Shown here: positions 5,922 to 9,696 of the stretch, piece after piece
Numbering within the stretch: position 1 is the stretch's first letter
How the letters are laid out: each line of letters begins with the position of its first letter
Source of the DNA: Anaerolineales bacterium
GTDB taxonomy: Bacteria > Chloroflexota > Anaerolineae > Anaerolineales > UBA6663
Reading direction: 5' to 3'
NCBI GenBank assembly: GCA_016789245.1
Contig: JAEURM010000054.1
Span: 1-9,696, forward strand
DNA length: 9,696 nucleotides
Program-made: the position numbers and the translations under genes
The notes under the pieces: generated by a model
The model's input: only the letters and a program-made list of their open reading frames with translations
What the model was told of the DNA's origin: nothing
Database searches by the model: none

Positions 5922-6608
5922 ATGAGCTTCAACCCTCAAGCCGTGCGCACCATTCTCTTTGATTTGGACGGCACGCTAGCGGATACGGATGATGCATACA
6001 TTGAGCGCGCGGCCAAAATGCTCGGCCCACTCAAAATGCTGTTTCCGCAACACAACCCACGCCCGGCTTTGCGGTGGGCGCTCACCACGGCCATCTCGCC
6101 CCTCAACACCCTTATGGGCTTCCCAGATATTTTGCACATTGATGATGAACTGGTGAAGCTCTCCAACTGGCTGGCGGATAAGATGGATTTGCAAACTAAG
6201 GGGCACTTTGTGTTGATGGCGGGTGTGGAGTCGGTTTTACAACAACTTTCGCAGAAGTACACGTTGGGCATCGTCACCGCACGGCCAGAACGCGGCACCC
6301 ACGCGTTTTTAGACCAGTTCAATCTTCAGCAATATTTTCAAGTTGTGGCCCACGCGCAAACGGCCACGCACACCAAACCGTATCCAGACCCCATCTTTTG
6401 GTGTGCGGAAAAACTAGGCGTTCAGTCAACGGAGTGTGTGATTGTGGGGGATACTTCGGTGGATGTGCTGTGCGGCCAACGGGCCGGTGCGCAAACCATT
6501 GGCGTGTTGTGCGGCTTTAGCACCCGCCCGCAACTGCAAGCCTACAATGCGGATTTGATTATTGAGCATACGGCGGATTTAGCCAGAGTTTTTTCTGTGC
6601 ACGGATAA
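5922..6608 (+). CDS. HAD-superfamily phosphatase (subfamily IA, phosphoglycolate-phosphatase-like)
   Basis: Cytosolic Mg-dependent phosphatase of the haloacid dehalogenase fold. All four motifs are present: FDLDGTLAD (nucleophile Asp14, acid/base Asp16), IVTAR (Thr119), KPYPDP (Lys152) and VIVGDTSVDV (Asp177, Asp181). The helical cap lies between motifs I and II (about residues 20-95), as in subfamily IA enzymes such as phosphoglycolate phosphatase or pyrophosphatase PpaX. The 228-aa length is typical. The substrate cannot be told from sequence. The ATG at 5922 directly follows a heptad hairpin and has no Shine-Dalgarno; it may be read through from the upstream gene or from its own promoter. 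Confidence 0.87.
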   Translation: MSFNPQAVRTILFDLDGTLADTDDAYIERAAKMLGPLKMLFPQHNPRPALRWALTTAISPLNTLMGFPDILHIDDELVKLSNWLADKMDLQTKGHFVLMAGVESVLQQLSQKYTLGIVTARPERGTHAFLDQFNLQQYFQVVAHAQTATHTKPYPDPIFWCAEKLGVQSTECVIVGDTSVDVLCGQRAGAQTIGVLCGFSTRPQLQAYNADLIIEHTADLARVFSVHG

Positions 6609-6619
6609 AACGAACTCTT

Positions 6620-6649
6620 ACCACGGAGCACACAGAGAGCATGGAGATT
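6620..6649 (+). repeat. Decameric degenerate repeat (ACCACGGAGC type)
   Basis: Three 10-nt units in register: ACCACGGAGC at 6620, ACACAGAGAG at 6630 and CATGGAGATT at 6640. The same family (ACCAC-purine-AAG words) occurs at 8087-8116 and, inverted, at 9611-9652. Confidence 0.5.
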
Positions 6650-6653
6650 AGAT

Positions 6654-6731
6654 GAACCACTGGCTATGCCATCCTGCCTTCGCCAGCGGTTCAGGGCGTT
6701 GGCCCTTAGCGGCAGGTGAGCACTAACGCCC
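6654..6731 (-). other. Strongly structured intergenic element, unknown (candidate dispersed repeat or small RNA)
   Basis: Two adjacent dyads. The first pairs GAACCACTGGC (6654-6664) with GCCAGCGGTTC (6682-6692). Read on the minus strand, the one imperfect position becomes a G-U wobble, giving an 11-bp stem; the plus strand would have an A-C mismatch. The second pairs GGGCGTT (6694-6700) with AACGCCC (6725-6731). Minus-strand folding fits transcription past the end of the fumarylacetoacetase gene. I see no promoter and do not recognise a known RNA family. It may instead be a repeat present elsewhere in the genome. Confidence 0.4.
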
Positions 6732-6740
6732 GGCCTATTA

Positions 6741-6809
6741 AGACCTGACAGGTGACGCGCACAAAGTATCGAAAAACCGAAGCCTTCTCTCGTGCCACCT
6801 GTCAGGTCT
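6741..6809 (-). terminator. Perfect 14-bp inverted repeat in the convergent spacer, possible 3'-end structure of fahA
   Basis: AGACCTGACAGGTG (6741-6754) and its exact complement (6796-6809) enclose 41 nt; after one mismatch, four more positions can pair, including one wobble. Each arm is itself a near-palindrome (ACCTG-A-CAGGT and ACCTG-T-CAGGT), so arms could fold alone or together. It lies 17 bp past the fumarylacetoacetase stop codon. No T-run follows, so it is either a non-canonical terminator, an mRNA 3' stabiliser, or a REP-like dispersed palindrome. Terminator is the least certain part of this call. Confidence 0.45.
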
Positions 6810-6826
6810 GGCATCTGGGCTAACCA

Positions 6827-8077
6827 TTAACTTTCCACCACCACGCCTGTACATTCCCCAAAACCCACGCGGTAGCCGTCTGCTTGGCAGTAGCCGGAAA
6901 TGGTTATCCGGTCACCATCTTCAATAAACTTGCGTTGCTCGCCATTAGGCAAACTCAACGGTTGTGAGCCGCGCCACGTTAATTCTAAAAGTGAGCCGCG
7001 TGCTTCTGGCGTGGGGCCGCTGATAGTTCCGGAAGCCAACAAATCTCCGGTGCGCAAATTACAGCCATTTACGGTGTGATGCGCCAACTGCTGGCTAATG
7101 CTCCAATACAAATGATTGAAATTGGTGCGCGTGATGGGGTGCGACTGTTCCATGCGTGCGCTTTGCAAACTTACTTCTAGCGCAATATCGTATGTCCAAT
7201 CATCCGCACGGCGGAGATATGGCAAGGGCTCCGGTTCTTGCGCGGGCAAAGGTTGTTTGAACGGCGCTAGTGCTTCCAGCGGCACCACCCACGGGGAAAT
7301 GCTGGTGGCAAAGTTTTTAGCAAGGAACGGCCCTAGCGGCTGATACTCCCACGCCTGAATATCGCGCGCGCTCCAATCATTCACCAGCACCATACCGAAA
7401 ATGTGCCGCTCGGCGTGTTCGATGGGGATAGGCTGGCCCAGCTCATTGCCCGGCCCGATCAAGAAGCCCAGTTCTAGTTCAAAATCTAAATTACGGCTGG
7501 GACCAAAGATGGGCGCCTCCGCAGTGGCTGGTTTACTTTGGCCCAGCGGGCGGCGCACTGGCGTGCCGCTTAACACTACAGAGCTAGCGCGGCCATGATA
7601 GGCCACCGGCAAATGCTTCCAGTTGGGCATCAGCGCGTTATCCGCGCCGCGCAACATGGTGCCCACGTTGTGCGCGTGGTGATAGGAGGAATAAAAATCG
7701 GTGTAATCGCCAATCTCCACCGGCATTTGCAATTGCACGTTGGTTTGCAGATGCAGGGCTTGGGCGCGCAGATTGAAATCATCACGCAAACGCGGCTCAT
7801 CCGCGCTGAGCAATTTTTGAAGTGTGGCCCGTACCTCACGCCACGCGGCGGGGCCGAGGGCCAGGAAGGCATTGAGTGACGGCTGGCCAAACACCGGCCG
7901 CTCGTTTACGGCTGTGCCAGCAAACAGGCCCGCTTCGTCAAGGGCATTTAAATCCACCACATATTCCCCAATCGCCACGCCCACACGCGCCGAGCCATCT
8001 CTTGGCTTGAACACGCCGTAGGGTAAATTTTGAAGTGGGAATTGGGAAGTAGGAGAGACGGGAATAAATGAATGCAT
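6827..8077 (-). CDS. fahA: Fumarylacetoacetase (fumarylacetoacetate hydrolase)
   Basis: Last step of homogentisate (Tyr/Phe) degradation: fumarylacetoacetate + H2O gives fumarate + acetoacetate, in the cytosol. The full-length 416-aa two-domain form is present: an SH3-like N-terminal domain (to about residue 118, with NLPYGVF) and the C-terminal catalytic domain. Residues matching the mammalian enzyme with an offset of +1 are visible: Asp127 and His134 in DYTDFYSSYHHAHNVG, Glu200 and Glu202 in DFELELGF, Asp234 in VNDWSARDIQAWEY, Lys254 in LAKNF and Thr351 in SGTISG. The N-terminal SFIPV..S.FP..NLPYGVF also matches the eukaryotic enzyme, which supports ATG at 8077. No Shine-Dalgarno is seen. 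The gene is last of three co-directional genes. Homogentisate dioxygenase is not in the window. Confidence 0.96.
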   Translation of the reverse strand: MHSFIPVSPTSQFPLQNLPYGVFKPRDGSARVGVAIGEYVVDLNALDEAGLFAGTAVNERPVFGQPSLNAFLALGPAAWREVRATLQKLLSADEPRLRDDFNLRAQALHLQTNVQLQMPVEIGDYTDFYSSYHHAHNVGTMLRGADNALMPNWKHLPVAYHGRASSVVLSGTPVRRPLGQSKPATAEAPIFGPSRNLDFELELGFLIGPGNELGQPIPIEHAERHIFGMVLVNDWSARDIQAWEYQPLGPFLAKNFATSISPWVVPLEALAPFKQPLPAQEPEPLPYLRRADDWTYDIALEVSLQSARMEQSHPITRTNFNHLYWSISQQLAHHTVNGCNLRTGDLLASGTISGPTPEARGSLLELTWRGSQPLSLPNGEQRKFIEDGDRITISGYCQADGYRVGFGECTGVVVES

Positions 8078-8086
8078 AGATGTTTA

Positions 8087-8159
8087 ACCACAAAGACGCG
8101 AAGAACACGGAGTTCATCAAGGATCTTTGTAAAACTTAGAGCTTTGGTGTCTTCGTGGT
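8087..8159. repeat. Imperfect inverted repeat of the ACCACAAAG family
   Basis: ACCACAAAGACGCGAAG (8087-8103) pairs imperfectly with the complement of 8142-8159, which reads ACCACGAAGACACCAAAG on the opposite strand. The element fills most of the 89-bp gap between the unknown gene and fumarylacetoacetase. It belongs to the same word family as 6620-6649 and 9611-9652. Confidence 0.6.
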
Positions 8160-8166
8160 AAAGCGC

Positions 8167-9090
8167 TTAATACCAACCCAGCGCGTGCAAATCTTCCCGC
8201 GGCTCATCAAAACTGCAACTGCCGAAAGAGAGCAAGGTTGTTTGGCGTAAGTGAGTAATTTCTTCGGCGGCGATACTTAAGCCGCACCAACTAAACGTTG
8301 ACGCTGTAAATTCAAAATCACTGGCGGCCTCATCTTCCAAAATGGCTTGCACGCCGCTGGCGCTAAGTTGGTGCGCGTGCGCTAGCATGCCCGCGCCAAA
8401 CACATTGATGAAGCCGTGCATTTTGGTTTGCACACTTGCATTGAAGTGGCGCACCGGGTGATGCAGGCCTGCTGTGCATTTGAGCGCGAGGCCGTGAGCG
8501 CGACACTCGGTGAGGGCGGCGGCCACTTGCGCGGTGGACGGAAATGCGGAGGCCACCACGCCGCCCGTGCGCAATTTGAAGCCCACGGGTTGTGCGGCTT
8601 GCACGTTGTGTGCGGCCAGCGCCGCTAAAAAGTTGGGCAGATAGGCTGACCAGTTTTCATCAAACGGCAGTTCATAGAAAACGCTCAACGGGAAAGTGAG
8701 CGCGGCGGCAATGGCGGCCAGCGTGCCTTCATTGGCTAGCGGCGCGGGCAGAGTTAATTCCAATGCTTCCACTTTACCCAGCGCGCCCCACGCTTGGTGA
8801 AAGGCGTGGAGGTGCGCCAACGTGGCGTGCATCTCATCTAAAAACTTTTCAGAAGTTTTTGGGCCAAGCGCGGAGATGGTGAGCGGGCGCTCGGCGGTGA
8901 ATAGTTCTTGATAGGGCACCAGCGCGGCCAATTGCGTGGCGGGGCAAATGAAGCGACCCAGCCTCCACGCGTCCGCGTGCCGTTGGTACGCCGCCTGGTT
9001 ACGGATGGCTTCGTATAATGGCAAACTGGCCGGTGGAAACAATCCGGCGTAATCCACTAAATTGGCAAGGAAGGCGTGGAGAGCAGACAT
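8167..9090 (-). CDS. Conserved-looking protein of unknown function, possible TIM-barrel enzyme, next to fumarylacetoacetase
   Basis: I do not recognise a named family. The 307-aa protein is soluble, with no signal peptide or membrane segment. Likely conserved blocks are LVDYAGLFPPAS (11-22), the hydrophobic strand VFYELPF (137-143), GFKLRTGG (170-177), LKCTAGLHHPVRH (203-215), GFINVFGAG (226-234) and LSFGSCSFDEPREDL (287-301). Regularly spaced strands, each ending in charged, Gly or His residues, suggest a (beta/alpha)8 barrel with Lys172, Arg174, Lys204 and His210/His211 lining one end. This is inference. I have a weak recollection of similar proteins beside homogentisate-pathway genes. It lies between osmC and fahA, all on the minus strand. 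ATG at 9090 is preceded by a hairpin and no Shine-Dalgarno. Confidence 0.7.
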   Translation of the reverse strand: MSALHAFLANLVDYAGLFPPASLPLYEAIRNQAAYQRHADAWRLGRFICPATQLAALVPYQELFTAERPLTISALGPKTSEKFLDEMHATLAHLHAFHQAWGALGKVEALELTLPAPLANEGTLAAIAAALTFPLSVFYELPFDENWSAYLPNFLAALAAHNVQAAQPVGFKLRTGGVVASAFPSTAQVAAALTECRAHGLALKCTAGLHHPVRHFNASVQTKMHGFINVFGAGMLAHAHQLSASGVQAILEDEAASDFEFTASTFSWCGLSIAAEEITHLRQTTLLSFGSCSFDEPREDLHALGWY

Positions 9091-9130
9091 GCGTGAAAGG
9101 TGAAACGTAAAACGCCCTCACGTTTCACGC
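9091..9130. repeat. Inverted repeat between osmC and the unknown gene
   Basis: GTGAAACGT (9100-9108) and ACGTTTCAC (9120-9128) form a perfect 9-bp stem with an 11-nt loop. A second overlapping pair, GCGTGAAA (9091-9098) with TTTCACGC (9123-9130), can compete with it. The hairpin lies 7 nt past the osmC stop codon and directly before the next start. It may attenuate read-through or be a degenerate GTGAAAC/GTAAAAC short-repeat array. Confidence 0.6.
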
Positions 9131-9134
9131 GCAA

Positions 9135-9551
9135 TTACTTGAGAGTGGCCGTCAACTTAATCTCTGGCCCGGCGAGGGCTTTGGAAACCGGGCAATTTTG
9201 TTTAGCGGCGGCGGCGTGCGTGGCAAACTCTTCCGCGCTTAGGCCCGGCACTTCCGCTTCGCAGTTCAGCTCAATCAGGCTGATGGTGGGGCCATCCGTA
9301 AGGTGAACATTGGCAGTGGTGTGAATGCGCGTGGGCGTGAAGCCCGCTTTGGTGATAAGGGCCGAAAGAAACATTGAGAAACAGCCAGCATGCGCGGCGC
9401 CCAACAGTTCTTCTGGGTTGGTGCCTTTACCATCACTAAAACGTGAGGCCCACGTAAACGGCCCCTCATAGTTCATGCTGGGCAAGTGCATCACGCCATT
9501 GCCCTCTTTGAGCGTGCCTTTCCATTCTGCGGTAACAGTGCGAACAGCCAT
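9135..9551 (-). CDS. osmC: OsmC-type organic hydroperoxide reductase (peroxiredoxin)
   Basis: Thiol peroxidase that reduces organic hydroperoxides in the cytosol, often induced by osmotic or oxidative stress. The two redox cysteines are Cys57 in GAAHAGCFSM and Cys120 in KQNCPVSKAL, placed as in E. coli OsmC (Cys59, Cys125). KGTNPEELLGAAHA and EAGFTPT-like KAGFTPTRI further mark the OsmC rather than the Ohr branch. Length 138 aa is normal. The extra Cys97 is not part of the active pair. This is the only gene here with a clear Shine-Dalgarno (GAGGAG, 7 nt before ATG) and a separate -10 box, so the start is firm and its expression mode differs from its neighbours. It is first of three co-directional genes. 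Confidence 0.94.
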   Translation of the reverse strand: MAVRTVTAEWKGTLKEGNGVMHLPSMNYEGPFTWASRFSDGKGTNPEELLGAAHAGCFSMFLSALITKAGFTPTRIHTTANVHLTDGPTISLIELNCEAEVPGLSAEEFATHAAAAKQNCPVSKALAGPEIKLTATLK

Positions 9552-9558
9552 GGTAAAA

Positions 9559-9564
9559 CTCCTC
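9559..9564 (-). promoter_or_regulatory. Ribosome binding site of osmC (GAGGAG)
   Basis: GAGGAG on the minus strand, 7 nt before the ATG at 9551. No other start codon in the window has one of similar quality. Confidence 0.8.
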
Positions 9565-9569
9565 TGCGT

Positions 9570-9590
9570 AGTTAGTGGTTAGCCGTTATT
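9570..9590 (-). repeat. Heptad array in the osmC 5' untranslated region
   Basis: On the minus strand AATAACG (9590-9584), GCTAACC (9583-9577) and ACTAACT (9576-9570) are in 7-nt register between the -10 box and the Shine-Dalgarno. They share words with the arrays at 2476-2496 and 5869-5918. Confidence 0.55.
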
Positions 9591-9593
9591 GTA
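9588..9593 (-). promoter_or_regulatory. -10 box upstream of osmC (TACAAT)
   Basis: TACAAT on the minus strand, about 37 nt before the ATG, predicts a leader of roughly 30 nt that contains the GAGGAG. It matches the TACAAT before the gene at 4487. No clear -35 is seen; the decameric repeats begin about 20 bp further upstream. Confidence 0.4.
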
Positions 9594-9610
9594 CTTGCGA
9601 TTAATCAGAA

Positions 9611-9652
9611 GAACTTCGTGTGCCTTCGTGCTAACTTAGTGTGCTTCGTGGT
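9611..9652 (-). repeat. Decameric degenerate repeat, inverted copy
   Basis: CTTCGTG recurs at 9614, 9624 and 9644, with a variant CTTAGTG at 9635, giving spacings of 11, 10 and 9 nt. On the minus strand the units read ACCACGAAGC and CACACGAAG, the same family as 6620-6649 and 8087-8116. The last 44 bases of the window hold nothing else I can support. Confidence 0.55.
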
Positions 9653-9696
9653 TAACTGTGTTCAACCCAACTATATGCGTACCGTTCATCCTCGCA

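Noticed and set aside
6694..6731. Possible integron attC site (GTT...AAC with 7-bp complementary ends)
   Set aside because: The core bases do not fit GTTRRRY/RYYYAAC, the order of GTT and AAC is reversed for an attC, and no integrase or cassette is present.
6542..6814. 90-aa minus-strand reading frame across the HAD/fahA spacer
   Set aside because: It runs through the palindromes and decamer repeats and into the 3' end of the HAD gene; its composition is irregular and no domain is visible. Treated as a chance frame in repeat DNA.
8020..8060. Heptad-like words in the N-terminal coding part of fahA
   Set aside because: The encoded SFIPV..S.FP..NLPYGVF matches the conserved fumarylacetoacetase N-terminus, so the weak 7-nt pattern there is more likely chance. 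It also warns that three imperfect units alone are weak evidence.
9675..9696. ATG at 9675 opening a plus-strand frame off the window edge
   Set aside because: Only seven codons are visible, with no promoter or Shine-Dalgarno of note; it cannot be called.
1..9696. CRISPR arrays, tRNA or rRNA genes, insertion sequences
   Set aside because: No array of 25-40 bp direct repeats with spacers, no cloverleaf or T-arm consensus in context, no rRNA blocks and no transposase motifs were seen.

Overview
The window carries nine protein-coding genes and no rRNA or tRNA that I can recognise. I infer a bacterium of moderate-to-high GC, most likely a member of the Chloroflexota (Anaerolineae-like). The grounds are indirect. 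Nearly all start codons lack a Shine-Dalgarno sequence, and several have a -10 box 7-8 nt upstream, as in leaderless transcripts. Intergenic DNA is full of degenerate 7-nt and 10-nt tandem repeats. The gene set (FGE-fold and J-domain proteins, anchored HExxH proteins, fumarylacetoacetase beside an unknown protein) also fits. This placement is a judgement from style, not a marker-gene result.

Layout, left to right. A plus-strand group holds adenosine deaminase (73-1098), an AlkA-like HhH-GPD DNA glycosylase overlapping it by 4 nt (1095-1736), a predicted SGNH-hydrolase lipoprotein (1755-2480) and a small polytopic protein resembling M50 peptidases (2506-3048). It converges on a minus-strand gene (3136-4356) that joins a J-domain, a charged helical linker and an FGE-sulfatase domain. 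That gene diverges, across 130 bp containing a long CGGATAA-type inverted repeat and two opposed extended -10 boxes, from a membrane-anchored HExxH protein (4487-5866). A HAD phosphatase (5922-6608) follows it. A 218-bp convergent spacer (6609-6826) is unusually rich in repeats and dyad symmetry. Beyond it is a minus-strand set, read right to left: OsmC peroxiredoxin (9551-9135), an unrecognised conserved-looking protein (9090-8167) and fumarylacetoacetase (8077-6827).

How the genes may work together. Fumarylacetoacetase is the last step of homogentisate (Tyr/Phe) breakdown, so the co-directional unknown gene may be linked to aromatic amino-acid catabolism; OsmC would handle organic hydroperoxides. 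Adenosine deaminase and the glycosylase look translationally coupled, but their link is only general (purine salvage and base repair). The divergent J-FGE and metalloprotein genes share one regulatory region and may be co-controlled.

The most unusual features are the J-domain/FGE fusion, which lacks one of the two FGE catalytic cysteines; the heptameric repeats, one set of which encodes the hydrophobic core of a predicted signal peptide; the structured spacer at 6609-6826; and the unknown neighbour of fumarylacetoacetase.
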